In this document: positions 16,199-27,000 of the stretch, one piece after another
Layout: each line of letters starts with the position of its first letter
Position numbering within the stretch: position 1 is the stretch's first letter
Assembly (NCBI GenBank): GCA_963715565.1
Contig: OY970256.1
Coordinates: 5,394,001-5,458,000 of the forward strand
Origin: JACVRN01 sp963715565
Lineage (GTDB): Bacteria; Acidobacteriota; Blastocatellia; Pyrinomonadales; Pyrinomonadaceae
DNA: 64,000 nucleotides
Direction: 5' to 3'
Program-made: the position numbers and the translations under genes
Notes under the pieces: generated by a model
Told to the model about the DNA's origin: nothing
The model's input: only the letters and a program-made list of their open reading frames with translations
Database searches by the model: none

Positions 16199-19072
16199 GC
16201 GTGGTCGCCAGACGGAAAGAAGATTGTTTTTAGCAGTGCCCGCCTGGGCTTTAACCACATCTACGTGATGAGTGCTGACGGGAGCAACCCTACGCCTCTG
16301 ACCTTGGATTCTTATACGGATGAACAACCGGTCTGGTCGCCGGACGGGACCAGGATTGCCTTTGCCAGATTAAGCGGTGACGGGGGCTTCGCGCATCGAG
16401 AGGTCTATGTGATGAACGCGGACGGGAGCAACAAGAGGCGCATCTCCACAGACCACGCTAATGCCTTTTCGCCAACCTAGTCGCCGGATAGTAAAAAGCT
16501 CGCCTTCGCTGCTTCGGTCACAGAGTTTTCACCCACAGGCATCTACATCACCGATGTAGAGAACGGCGGCTTTTCGAAAGTGGCGGACGCTGCGATTTTT
16601 CAGACTCTGGTGTGGTCGCCTGATGGAGCAAAATTCTCCTACGACACCGCCTACTATGGGCCCTTCGGTAAGTACGTCGAGCAAATTCGCATCATCAACG
16701 CTGATGGAAGCAATGACGTCAAGCTTTCCAACAGCCTCTATGAAGAACGAAACCCCGCGTGGCTGTCGGAAAATCCAACGGTGCTTCCGCCTCCCACTAT
16801 GTCCATCAATAATGTCAACGTCACGGAAGGGAATGCCGGAAACGCGAGCGCAGTCTTTACCGTCAGCCTCTCTACGGCGAGCAGCAACAACATCACGGTG
16901 GATTACGAAGCCAGCAGCCTGAATGCCCCGAATACGCCTGCGAGCAGTGACGACTATCAGCCTGTGGCAGGCAAGCTGACTTTCAATCCGGGAGCAACAA
17001 CCCAAACCATCACAGTGCCTATCACGGGCGATTCGCTGGACGAAGATGACGAAAGCTTCCTTGTTGCTCTAAAGAACCCGTCGAATGTCACGATTGAGTC
17101 CGGCAAGGACAAAGGCGTCGGCGTCATTCTTGACGACGATGCGACTCCGACCCTCTCCATCAAGGATGTGGAGTTGGTCGAGGGCACAGGCACGACGCCC
17201 ACCACAGCCCTCATACAGATTGAACTGTCTGCGTTTAGCGGCAAGGAAGTCACAGTTAACTACGCCACCGCGAATGATACGGCGCAGGCCGGAAGCGATT
17301 ACACGGCCTCTTCCGGTACGTTGATAATACCTCCCGGTCAATCTTCTAAATTGCTCCTGCTTCAAATTACAGGCGACGCGCTGGATGAAAATGACGAAGA
17401 GTTTTTCATCAATCTCACAGACGCTGCCAACGCGACGATTAGCGACAGTCAGGCTGTGTGTGGGATAGGTGATGACGATTTGCCGCCGTTCGTCAACATC
17501 AACGATGCCAGCAAAGCGGAAGGTAATTCAGGCGCACAGAACGTCGCGTTCGTCGTCAATCTATCGGCGACGAGCGGCAAGACCGTAACGGTTGATTTTG
17601 CTACCATTGAAGGGATTGCCATTGCCAACAGCGACTACACGGCGGCCTCCGGCACGTTGACCTTTAACCCCGGGGAAACCAGCAAAGGCATCAACGTTTC
17701 CATCAAGGGCGACACAGACTTTGAGCCGGACGAGACTTTCTTCGTCAGCCTGACAAACCTTCAGAACTTAATCGCTGGAGATACGCTGGCACAGGGCACA
17801 ATCATCAATGATGACGCCGCGCCGACGCCAACTCCGACACCTGTACCGACGCCAGTGGCAACACCGACTCCGTCACCGACGCCAACTCCGTCAGCGACAC
17901 CTTCACCGACGCCGACGTCAACGCCTACACCTTCGCCGACGCCTTCGCCTGTGCCGACGCCGTCAGTCAAAGCGGAAATCAAGACCTGGAAGCAAGGCTC
18001 CAATACCTATGCTTACCTGCTGCTTACTTTCCCGGACTCCGGCTACCGCGTCACCGATTGGGGACAACTAAACCACTCCGGCACGGACTACTCCACAGAC
18101 TCCGCCATCCAGAGACTCAGCGGCCCCTATGCGCAGGCTTTGATGACGACCGTCCAAATCTTCGACCTCGGAGCATTGCCTGCCGGTAATTACTCCTTCA
18201 CCTTCAAGAGCATGGGCGAGGTGCTGGCGACACATTCCTTCACCGTCACAGATGCTGCGCCGGAGCCTAACCCCATTGATAACCAGAGGGAGTTCGTCCG
18301 CTGGCAGTACAAGGATTTCCTCGGGCGTGAGCCTGACCAAGCGGGCTGGGATTTCTGGACCGAGAACATTACTCTGTGTCTGGACGCCGCTCGTCGTCCT
18401 GCCGGAATGAGCATCGAAGCGTGCATCGACCGCCAGAGAACAACTACGAGCGCAGCCTTCTTCCTCTCACCCGAGTTCCAGTACACGGGCTATTTTGTCT
18501 ACAGGGTGTATAAGGGAGCACTGGGCCGTGCGCCGTATCTCTCAGAGTTCACACCTGACCAGGCAATCGTCGGGCAGGGCATCATCGTCAACGGACAGTT
18601 TCAGGCCAGCATCATTAACCAGAACAAGGTGCTGTTTGCCAACCAGTTCGTCGAGCGCGCCGAGTTCAAAGCAATCTACGACACTCTGACCAATCAGCAG
18701 TACGTTGACCGCTTGTTCCAGACCACTGCCGTCACACCGACACAGGCCGAGAGAGACGCGCTCGCCGCAGGGCTCAACAACCAGACGGAGACCAGAGCCT
18801 CTGTGTTGCTGAAGGTGGTGGATGGAGTGACGATTATCAGTGAGGGCAACCAGCAGTTCAACACAGCGTATGGACAGGCGTTCTACAACCAGCAGGTCAA
18901 CAATGCGTTTGTCTTGATGGAATACTTTGGCTACATGCACAGAGACCCGGACGGCCCCGGCTATGCGTTCTGGCTCGGCAAGCTGAACCAGTATGGGAGC
19001 TATATTGATGCGGAGATGGTGAGGTCGTTCCTGGTCTCTCCTGAGTATCGCTCCAGATTCGGTCAGCCCTAG
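16193..19072 (+). pseudogene. PD40 / Calx-beta / DUF4214 surface protein, 5'-truncated and interrupted by an amber codon
   Basis: One reading frame runs from the IS junction at about 16198 to 19072. It starts abruptly in TolB-like PD40 repeats (AWSPDGKKI, VWSPDGTRI) with no start codon or signal peptide. An in-frame TAG at 16478-16480 stands where the repeat pattern expects the Trp of WSPD; the frame then continues (SPDSKKLAFA). Next come three Calx-beta domains, a linker of Pro-Thr repeats (17818-17960), a beta-rich domain and two DUF4214 segments (REFVRWQYKDFLGREPDQAG near 18288, and YFGYMHRDPDGPGYAFWLGK near 18925). Intact relatives would be secreted surface proteins. A GTG at 16580 could start an 830-aa product, but no ribosome site is seen. 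Confidence 0.8.
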
Positions 19073-19099
19073 TTTTATCTTCCGGGCAATGTCGGATGG

Positions 19100-19134
19100 G
19101 CCAGCGCATGCATGAACGCGCTGGCTCTTTTTTT
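19100..19134 (+). terminator. Intrinsic terminator after the Calx-beta/DUF4214 gene
   Basis: GCCAGCGC (19100-19107), a 10-nt loop and GCGCTGGC (19118-19125) are followed by TC and a run of seven T. It lies 28 nt after the stop codon at 19072. Confidence 0.9.
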
Positions 19135-19695
19135 CAGACGAGACGAACGATAACCGTGCAATCATACACTGCCAAAGTATAAAAGCGATGCAAGCGGGCG
19201 CGCTTTATGATGCGGGGGATGCTATTGAAAGCGATGAGTGAGCGGCGCGCGGGGGCGCGTGTTTACGCGTGGATTCGCTGATTGATGAGCCTTGACGAAG
19301 AAGGGTTAAAGAAGAAGCTCTGTGTGGTACGGTCGTTGCTGTAGATGTGCTCTGTAAAAATAGAGGGGATAGAACAATCGGGTCAGGCTCTTTGAAAGAC
19401 AGCAGTGAATGAAAGCTTTGGGGGAGGCTCTCGTTCGCATTTGGATGGATGGCCGTTCTTTTGGGGGAAGGGGCGCGCCGTCAGATTGGCTGTCTTTGGA
19501 GGGCTAGTGTTAGCGGGGCTGTTAATTTTCTTGCGCGATTTGGGGGAGTCGCACAGGATAATTAACAGCCCCTTTATTTTTGTCTTTCACTGCCGACTCG
19601 TTGTAATAATAAGAAGATTCCGTAACTGAAAACGCGTAAGAGTAGTTGTAAGCTTTCTGAAGCAGAAATCTTTTATCAAGTATGGCGACCTGAAG
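19135..19695. other. Gene-poor gap with one long hairpin
   Basis: About 560 nt with no convincing gene. A 74-codon ORF at 19405-19629 lacks a ribosome site and reads through the hairpin below, so it is not called. GGGGCTGTTAATT (19515-19527) is perfectly complementary to AATTAACAGCCCC (19560-19572), with a 32-nt G-rich loop and TTTATTTTT after it. This could be a terminator of an unrecognised transcript or a small RNA. Confidence 0.5.
19515..19581 (+). terminator. Possible terminator or small-RNA 3' end
   Basis: A perfect 13-bp stem, a 32-nt loop and a T-rich tail. The loop is longer than in usual intrinsic terminators. No upstream gene on this strand needs it, because the surface-protein gene already has its own terminator at 19100-19134. 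Confidence 0.4.
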
Positions 19696-21345
19696 ATGGC
19701 AAAGCGCGCGGAAGCACTGGCTTCGACTGATACCCCGACGCTTGAGATGACGCGGCGGCGACGCTGGGCCGTAACGGCGGGCGTGATGACGGGAATGTTT
19801 CTAGCCGCGCTCGAAGCCACTGTTGTCTCCACTGCGATGCCCACGGTCATCGCATCCTTAGGCGGTCTTAATCATTATAGCTGGGTCTTCTCTGCCTATC
19901 TCATCACCTCCACGGTGACAGTGCCCGTCTGGGGCAAGCTCTCGGACCTCTACGGTCGGAGGCTCTTTTATCAACTCGGCATCGCAGTGTTTCTGCTCGG
20001 CTCTGTCCTTTCGGGGATGTCCACTTCGATGGGACAGCTCATAGCCTTTCGTGCGATTCAGGGGTTGGGCGCGGGCGCGTTGATTCCGCTCGGCATGACC
20101 ATCATCGGCGACATCTACACGGTCAGAGAAAGAGCGCGCATGCAGGCGCTCTTTAGCGGCGTGTGGGGACTGGCGAGCGTCATAGGACCAGTGGCGGGCG
20201 GCTTTATCACGGACCAGTTGTCGTGGCGGTGGGTCTTTTACATCAACCTGCCTGTGGGATTGGCGGCGGCTTTAATCATGGGTCTCGCTTTGAAAGAGCC
20301 GCGCAGGCAGACCAGACCCGCCATTGATTACGCTGGCGCAGCCGTTTTGATGGTGGCAATCACGCTCTTGATGCTGGCGCTCGTGGAAGGCGGCGCGAGC
20401 ATCAGCACGCTCCTCAGCCCGCGTAATCTTTTACTGCTGGCGGGAGCCGCCGCGTTCACGCTCCTGTTCGTGTGGATAGAGATGCGCGCGCAAGACCCCA
20501 TAGTGCCTTTCAAGCTCTTTCGCAACCGCGTGGTGCTGGTCTCGATTGTCGCCGGGTTCCTCGCGGGCGTAGCGATGTTCGGCGCGATTACCTTCGTGCC
20601 GCTCTTTGCGCAGGGCGCGCTCGGCGCATCTGCTACGGAAGCCGGGTCGCTTTTGACGCCGCTCATGTTGAGCTGGGTCAGCCTTTCCGTCGTCGGCGGT
20701 CGTCTCCTGTTAAGAGTCGGTTATCGCCCGACGACCATCGTAGGCTTTGTACTGCTCACCGTCGGGCTGGCGATGTTGGCGATGTTCGAACCTGAAACAC
20801 GGCGCGTGTGGCTTTATCTGGATTTGGTTCTGGTAGGAGCGGGGCTGGGATTGACTATGCTGACGCTGCTGATTGCCGTGCAGCAGGCGGTCGAGCGCGG
20901 GCAACTTGGTATTGCCACTTCACTCAATCAATTTTCGCGTGCGGTGGGCGGAGCGGTCGGCGTGGCTGTCATGGGCGCTGTGCTTTCCGCAGGGCTGGCG
21001 ATGCATTTGAACCGTATGGCGCAGGAGGGCGTGGGCGGTCTGACGCCGGAGCTGGCCGCGCAGCTTGCAGCGAACCCGAATGCCTTAATAGAGCCTCATG
21101 CGCGCGCGAGCCTTCCACCCGGCGCGCTTGGGGCGCTGCAAAGCGCGCTCGTTGCCTCGATTCATAACGTCTTCTGGGTCACGACCATTGTTTCGGCGCT
21201 GGCGCTTCTTGTCTCTTTCGCTTTACCGCGCACAGGCGACCACTCTGTCAAACCGCCCACGGAAGAAAAGTGCAGCGCCGAAGCATCGGAGCGTCTACTC
21301 GTCGCCGAAGTCGCCGCCCTCGACCCCGAACACGAACCACTCTAA
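19696..21345 (+). CDS. MFS drug:H+ antiporter-2 (DHA2, EmrB/QacA-like) exporter
   Basis: A 549-residue protein with about 14 hydrophobic segments, as expected for the DHA2 group. LEATVVSTAMPTVIASLGG follows helix 1 (motif D1-like), WGKLSDLYGRR lies between helices 2 and 3 (motif A), RAIQGLGAGALIPLG is motif B, and GPVAGGFITD is motif C of antiporters. It should sit in the cytoplasmic membrane and export small hydrophobic or cationic compounds using the proton gradient. No EmrA-type membrane fusion partner is next to it. A hairpin begins just after the stop codon. Confidence 0.9.
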   Translation: MAKRAEALASTDTPTLEMTRRRRWAVTAGVMTGMFLAALEATVVSTAMPTVIASLGGLNHYSWVFSAYLITSTVTVPVWGKLSDLYGRRLFYQLGIAVFLLGSVLSGMSTSMGQLIAFRAIQGLGAGALIPLGMTIIGDIYTVRERARMQALFSGVWGLASVIGPVAGGFITDQLSWRWVFYINLPVGLAAALIMGLALKEPRRQTRPAIDYAGAAVLMVAITLLMLALVEGGASISTLLSPRNLLLLAGAAAFTLLFVWIEMRAQDPIVPFKLFRNRVVLVSIVAGFLAGVAMFGAITFVPLFAQGALGASATEAGSLLTPLMLSWVSLSVVGGRLLLRVGYRPTTIVGFVLLTVGLAMLAMFEPETRRVWLYLDLVLVGAGLGLTMLTLLIAVQQAVERGQLGIATSLNQFSRAVGGAVGVAVMGAVLSAGLAMHLNRMAQEGVGGLTPELAAQLAANPNALIEPHARASLPPGALGALQSALVASIHNVFWVTTIVSALALLVSFALPRTGDHSVKPPTEEKCSAEASERLLVAEVAALDPEHEPL

Positions 21346-21346
21346 G

Positions 21347-21436
21347 AGAGTCCCAAGTCCAAAGTCCCAAATCCCAAGTCAAAAGAAAGAATCTGTCTTT
21401 GACTTGGGGTTTGGGACTTTGGACTTTGGACTTTAT
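21347..21436. repeat. Tandem-word hairpin, GTCCCAAGT family
   Basis: Left arm 21349-21380, right arm about 21402-21434. The loop (AAAGAAAGAATCTGTCTTTG) is almost identical to that of the copy at 31356-31443. It lies between two convergent genes, the exporter and the serine hydrolase. Confidence 0.85.
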
Positions 21437-22824
21437 TTTACCTTCCTGGCCGCGTAGAGGTCTGTAAAAAGATATTCCACTCGCCCTCCGGCGTCCGCTA
21501 TAAGCAGTAGCTCGCCTGCTCCGGGCTCTCCGATGGTGAAACGGTAATCGCCCGTCTTCGTCAAAGGCATCACCGCGTCCTCCTGTTTGAGAAAGAGCTT
21601 GCCTCCGTGTACAAAGATTTCCCACTGCTGCGGCGGGTTCTTGAAGACGCCCGTGTAGCGCGACATCTCATCGCTGGACATCTGTACGGGCGGCCTCTCT
21701 TTCTCCGCCGTTTTGGGTTTGAGCGGGAGCAGCATTTCCATAGCCTTCTCCGCCGTGCGGTTGAGCATCTCTGCTGTGCGGTTTGCAAGAATGATAACGG
21801 CGAAACGCTCCGCCGGAACCATCAATATCTGCGAGCCGTAGCCGCGCCGCGCGCCGCCATGCGAAGCCACACGCACGCCGCGCTCGTCGTACAAGACAAG
21901 CCCGTAACCGTAGCTCGCTTCGCCCAAAGGGATGCGCGCATGCGCGCCGGTCAGCGTCTTGAGCGTAGAAGGCGGGAGCACCTGTCTGCCTTCGAGTCGG
22001 CCTTCGTTCATCAAGGCGATGACAAAACGCGAGAGTTCGTTGACGCTGGAAAAGATAGAGCCGCCGGGACGCGCCGCAGCATTTTCGGGATGCGGGCGCA
22101 CGACAGCTGCTTTACCGTCCGCGCCAATGACGTGTCCCTGAGAGAGCGTGTAGGTCATCGCCACCGTCGGGCGAAAGGTCGTGCGCTTCATCCCCAGAGG
22201 CTCGAATAGCAATTCTTTCATCGCCTCCGCATAGGGACGGCGCGACACTTCCTCCGTGACAAAGCCCGCGAGCCAGTAGCCCGGACTGCTATATGAATAG
22301 ATCGCGCCGGGCTTAGTGAAAAAGACGTCTTCCTTCCATGCGCGCACGCGCCCGCCCAGCGCCTCATCTTCAAGCGGCCCGTCGCCCGCGCCTTCGTCCC
22401 TCAAGCCCGCCGTGTGGCTCAAAAGCTGGTGAAGATTAAGCGCGCCGACCTTCGTATCCAACCCGCGCACGTAGTTGCTGATGGGTTGGTCCAGCTTGAG
22501 CTTGCCGTCTTCGCCCAAACGCAGGAGCGCCGCCGCCGTGAACATCTTGGTCGTAGAGCCTATGCGAAAGAGCATGTCGGTCGTCACGGGCGCGCCGGTC
22601 TCTACGTTCGAAATGCCGAAGCCCTTGCTAAAGATGACGCGGTCATCTTTGATAATGGCGACGGCAGCACCGGGCGTAGCCTTCTCCCTCATTTCTTCGA
22701 CGACGACTCTTTCCAGCTCTGCGAAATCAATGACGGCGGCGGGGCGCGCTCGCGGCGAGCCGGGAAAGGTTGTGACGATGAGCAATGAAAAGAGAAGGAG
22801 CAGAGAGAGACGCTTTGGCATCAA
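21433..22824 (-). CDS. Secreted serine beta-lactamase-family hydrolase
   Basis: A 463-residue protein with an N-terminal signal peptide (basic residues, then LSLLLLFSLLIVTTF). Residues about 32-360 form a class C beta-lactamase/DD-peptidase-like domain: SxxK as STTK in FRIGSTTKMFTAAALLRLGE, the Tyr motif as YSYSSPGYWLAG, and HGGARRGYG as the third motif. A C-terminal beta domain of about 80 residues follows, as in many esterase/peptidase members. The substrate could be a D-amino-acid peptide or an ester; resistance should not be inferred. M1 and M2 are both possible starts. Confidence 0.85.
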   Translation of the reverse strand: MMPKRLSLLLLFSLLIVTTFPGSPRARPAAVIDFAELERVVVEEMREKATPGAAVAIIKDDRVIFSKGFGISNVETGAPVTTDMLFRIGSTTKMFTAAALLRLGEDGKLKLDQPISNYVRGLDTKVGALNLHQLLSHTAGLRDEGAGDGPLEDEALGGRVRAWKEDVFFTKPGAIYSYSSPGYWLAGFVTEEVSRRPYAEAMKELLFEPLGMKRTTFRPTVAMTYTLSQGHVIGADGKAAVVRPHPENAAARPGGSIFSSVNELSRFVIALMNEGRLEGRQVLPPSTLKTLTGAHARIPLGEASYGYGLVLYDERGVRVASHGGARRGYGSQILMVPAERFAVIILANRTAEMLNRTAEKAMEMLLPLKPKTAEKERPPVQMSSDEMSRYTGVFKNPPQQWEIFVHGGKLFLKQEDAVMPLTKTGDYRFTIGEPGAGELLLIADAGGRVEYLFTDLYAARKVK

Positions 22825-23116
22825 TGTTGATTTGAACCTTTAGCTAAAAGATAGGATTGCTTCTCGGTCATTCAATCGCGGGCCGTCGCTTTTGAAAATC
22901 CGGCTGTCCGAATTTTAAGCACGAGCCCGTCAAAAAGTCGCATGCATGAGCGACACAGGAATTTTTAACCATACAGGATGGCTGCAACCACGCAACGATT
23001 TTTTGTGACGAAAGGGCCGCTCGTCGTGACCAACGGGCGCGGAAAAAGCGAAGGGCACGACGAGCGCGCCCTTCAAGCTCGGAGAACGATTTCTCGCAGG
23101 CTCTTGAATTATTTGC
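22825..23116. other. Intergenic region before the TetR promoter
   Basis: About 290 nt between divergent genes. A 69-codon ORF (22978-23187) overlaps the TetR promoter and start and has no ribosome site, so it is not called. No repeat family of the window is present here. Confidence 0.5.
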
Positions 23117-23160
23117 TTGACAAGGGCGCGAATAAGAATAAAATACGGGCGTTCGTTTTT
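23117..23160 (+). promoter_or_regulatory. Promoter and operator-like block of the TetR gene
   Basis: TTGACA at 23117-23122 is a perfect -35 box. TAAAAT at 23139-23144 follows after 16 nt. The block GAATAAAA-TACGGGCGTTCG-TTTTT (23136-23160) overlaps the -10 and start region and recurs almost unchanged at 23940-23963, upstream of the TonB receptor. The position suggests autorepression by the TetR protein. Confidence 0.65.
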
Positions 23161-23174
23161 TTAGGTGGAGGCGC

Positions 23175-23882
23175 ATGCCCAAGCTGAGCCGTGAGGTAAT
23201 TGAAGAGAAGAAGGGTCGCATCGAAGAGGCGGCCAAAAAACTTTTCATCAAACAGGGTTTTCACGCCACCTCCATGCGGGACATCGCCGCGGGCACGGGC
23301 ACTTCACTGGGGAATCTTTACAACTACTACCGCACCAAAGAGGAGATTCTCGAATCCATCATCTCCAAGTACCAGAAGGTGATTGACGCGCGCCTGCGCG
23401 CCATCTTCGACCGCGTCGAAGAGCCTTTCGCCTCCGAGAGCCTCTTGATGTTCGGGCGCCTCGTCAAAGAGATGATCAACGACCATCACGACTTCTGGCT
23501 CTTGATGTACATAGACGTGTTGGAGTTTGAGAATCGCCACTTCCGCAAAATGTTCGAGGGGCTGACGCAGAATTTGCGCAGGCGCTTTGCGGGCTACTTC
23601 GCGGAGTTGAAAAAGGCGGACGCGCTCTACGACGGCATAGACCCGGCGGTCGGGTTCACAGCCGTCTACATGCAGTTCTTTAACTATTTCCTGGTCGAAA
23701 AACTCTTCGGAGGGAATCGCCATTTCGGGATTACGGACGATCAGGTGATTACGAAGTTGACGGAGATTTTTCGTCGCGGCATCCTGCGAGCGCCAACACC
23801 TGCGGGGCTCAAATCCCGCAACGGTCGAGGCAAGCAGGGCCGCACCCAGCCTGCAAGAAAGACAAGCCACAAAGTAGCTTGA
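23175..23882 (+). CDS. TetR-family transcriptional regulator
   Basis: A 235-residue protein. Residues about 10-60 are the TetR helix-turn-helix: AAKKLFIKQGFHATSMRDIA, then GTGTSLGNLYNYYRTKEEIL, the usual recognition helix region. The remaining about 150 residues are the helical ligand and dimerisation domain, followed by a basic C-terminal tail (GRGKQGRTQPARK). AGGTGGAGG precedes the ATG at 23175. Its own promoter and that of the TonB receptor 130 nt downstream share an operator-like block, so it probably represses both. The run of lipid genes behind the receptor suggests an acyl-CoA or similar hydrophobic ligand; this is inference. Confidence 0.9.
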   Translation: MPKLSREVIEEKKGRIEEAAKKLFIKQGFHATSMRDIAAGTGTSLGNLYNYYRTKEEILESIISKYQKVIDARLRAIFDRVEEPFASESLLMFGRLVKEMINDHHDFWLLMYIDVLEFENRHFRKMFEGLTQNLRRRFAGYFAELKKADALYDGIDPAVGFTAVYMQFFNYFLVEKLFGGNRHFGITDDQVITKLTEIFRRGILRAPTPAGLKSRNGRGKQGRTQPARKTSHKVA

Positions 23883-23939
23883 AAGTTTAACCCACGGCGC
23901 GCGAACCCGGAAAAAAAGCGCGCTTCACTCGTAGATAGA

Positions 23940-23963
23940 GAATAAAAACGTACGTTCGTTTTT
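23940..23963 (+). promoter_or_regulatory. Operator-like block upstream of the TonB receptor
   Basis: GAATAAAA-ACGTACGTTCG-TTTTT. The core AACGTACGTT is an exact palindrome. It aligns with the block at 23136-23160 over its whole length, with one gap and two central substitutions. It lies about 50 nt before the receptor start codon. Confidence 0.6.
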
Positions 23964-24013
23964 ATGGCGGACGACCCCTTTCACCGGCTCATCCCTTGTT
24001 GGAGGTTTTAGAT

Positions 24014-27000
24014 ATGTATCGGAGCAGATTTTTCCACCTGTTGACGCTCTTGGCGCTCCTTTTGTCGTGGACGCTCACCGCTTCGGCGCAAAGCGGGACT
24101 GGACAATTGAGCGGCACGGTCACGGATGCCAACGGCGCTCGCATCCCCGGTGCGACCGTCACCATTACCAACGTGGACACAGCGCTTGAGCGACGGGTGG
24201 TCACGGATAATGACGGGAATTTCGCCTTGCAGCTTTTGCCTCCCGGCAAGTACAAGACCGAAGTCACTGCGCCGGGGTTTAAGCCTGTCGTCATACAGGA
24301 GCTGAACGTCAACGTCGCACAGACGGCGACCGTGGATGTGACGCTCGAAGCAGGGACCGTGCAGGAAGCCGTCACCGTCACCGCCGAGCAGCCGCTTGTG
24401 CAACAGGAAAGCTCGCAGGTCGGGCGCGTCATCGAAGAGACGCAGATACGCCAGTTGCCCCTGCCGACGCGCAACTTCCAGCAGCTTCTGACGCTCTCGC
24501 CCGGCACGTCCGCTTCCGTGTCCAACAACACGGAGCTGGGTCGCGGCGACACGACCATCACCGTCAACGGTCAGCGCACAACCTCCAACAACGTCCGCAT
24601 CAACGGCATTGACGCCAACTCCGTAGGGACAAACTCCACGCCCAACATCGCCGTCCCCGCCACCGACAGCCTGCAAGAGTTCATCGTCCAGACCAGTCTC
24701 TACGATGCTTCGCAAGGCCGTAACGCGGGCGGCAACGTAGAGGCGATTACCAAGTCTGGCTCGAACGAGTTTCACGGCAACGTCTACGAGTTCTTCCGCA
24801 ACAAGGCTCTCAACGCCAACGACTTTTTTCTGGAAGCGGCTGGACAGCCCAAGCCCGTGCTTTCGCGCAACCAGTTTGGCGGAACGATTGGCGGGCCTAT
24901 CGTGCGGGAGCGAGCCTTCTTCTTCGCCTCTTATCAGGGCACGCGCGAGCGCAACGGCGCGTCGCTGATTAACAGTTTGATGTCACCGACCTTGCCTGTT
25001 TTTCTGACGGACGCGAATCGCACGGCTGCCGGAATCGTCGCGGCCTTTAATACTTACAATGCATCGTTGCCACTGGCCCAGCAGCAACCTGCTTTGACGG
25101 CGGCGCAGATTAATCCGATTGCTCTAGCGCTCTTAAACGCGCGCTTGCCAAACGGACAGTTAGCGATTCCCAGCCCGTCTACCGCCACGGGCCTGACGCC
25201 GATTTCCGATATCTCCATCTTCCGCGAAGACCAGTTCAACGCCAACGTGGATATTAAGCTCAGCGACGCGCATTCCATTTCCGGCAAGGCTTTCTTCGCC
25301 AGCAACCCGACGACGCAGGCGAACTATAACTTTGCGGGCTTAGGCAACGGCCCGACTCAATTGCCCGGATTCGGCGGCGAGCTGGACATCATACAGAGCC
25401 TGACTTCAATCACGGACACTTACGTCTTTAGCCCGACCGTAGTCAACCAGGCGCGTTTCGGTTTCAGCCGCCTGCGCGTCACTTCCGTGCCCATAGAGCC
25501 TTTTACGTCTAACCAGTTCGGCATCACGAATCCGATTGGAAATCTTTTTCCGGGCTTGCCGACCATCGTACTGCCCGGACTTTTCACGCTCGGCTCATCG
25601 AGCTTTGCGGATCAATCATCGCGCATCAACGCCTGGACGGTGAGCGATACGGTCTCCATCGTCGCGGGTAACCATCGCCTGCGCATCGGCGGCGAGTATC
25701 GACGCTCGCAGGTCAACTTCTACTTCAACGCTTTCTCGCGCGGCTTCCTGCAATTCTCGCCGACGACGCTCAATCCCTTTTCGGCTTTCACAAACTTCCT
25801 GACCGGAAGCGGCATCTCCATTGTCGGCTCGGGCGTCTACGACCGCGCGCTCCGCACGAATGACCTGGCCGCCTTTGTGCAGGACGATTGGAAAATTACT
25901 TCGCGCCTGACGCTGAACCTGGGCGTGCGTTACGACTTCTACGGTTATCCGAAGGACATACGCGGTCGGCTGGTCAACTTCATTCCGGAGCAATTCAGAG
26001 CAGGCACTGCGCTTGCGCCCGCCGGGCCGCCGAACGGTTTTGTGCAGGCCGGTAACGCTACGACTCCGATTCCGGGCGTGCCGTTCGTGGACGATACGCT
26101 CGTCCCGAACGATAAGAACAACTTCGCGCCGCGCGTCGGCTTCGCCTATTCGATTTCGGATCGCGTGGTCCTGCGCGGAGGCTACGGCGTTTACTACGAC
26201 CGTCTCTCCACGCGCTACGCCAACACGCAGCTTTTGAACTACCCCTATCTTGCTCTGGCGGTCGGGCTGGTCAATCCTCTGGGTGGACTCGTGCCGGGGC
26301 TGCTCCCATACTCAAGTCCGTTTGTTCCCGTGCCGCAGCCAACGCAGTTTCCTGTAAACGCGACCATCCCGAGCCCGCTCAGCCCGCTCACACCTTTGGT
26401 CGGCGTGCCGATTAGCGGCATCTACATAGACCAGAATCTGCGCACGCCCTACATACAGCAGTACAACGCGAACGTGCAATGGGAGTTTGCCAACGACTAC
26501 CTGCTCGAAGTCGGTTACGTCGGCGCGACAGGCCGTAAGCTCCTTCAGGTGATTACGCTCAACCAGCCCGTCTACAACCGGGCGACCAACAGCTTTACTG
26601 CGCCGTTTGGCACAGCTCTTTCGACGCAGAAAAATACTGCGGGCGGCATACAACAGGTTCAATCAAGCTCCAACTCGCAGTACAGCTCCTTGCAAGTGAG
26701 CGTCACCAAGCGCTTCAGCCGCAATCTACAATTCTTAGCCGCCTACACGTTGGCCGATTCGACTGACTATTATTCCGGAACTGCCGTCAACGAGTTGCAG
26801 GCCGTGGCCGGAGATCAGCTCGACTGGCGCTCTAATCGCGGCCCGTCGGATTTCGAGCGCAGGCATCGTTTGGTCTACAGCTTCGTTTACGATTTACCAA
26901 AGACCGGCTCGGAGTCGAGCGCGGCACGCGCCCTCTTGAACAACTGGGAGATAGCGGGCATCCTGACTTTGCAATCGGGTCTGCCTTTCTCGATCATAGA

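Noticed and set aside
15794..16327. Complete IS element with a 177-aa transposase
   Set aside because: Only the C-terminal part is transposase-like. The first about 43 residues are the antisense of the PD40 gene, and no terminal inverted repeats were found.
17818..17960. DNA tandem repeat array
   Set aside because: It is explained by the Pro-Thr codon repeats of the linker between the Calx-beta and C-terminal domains.
19405..19629. 74-codon ORF
   Set aside because: No ribosome site; it runs through a hairpin and its composition is unlike neighbouring genes.
22978..23187. 69-codon ORF before the TetR gene
   Set aside because: It covers the TetR promoter and start codon and has no ribosome site or recognisable content.
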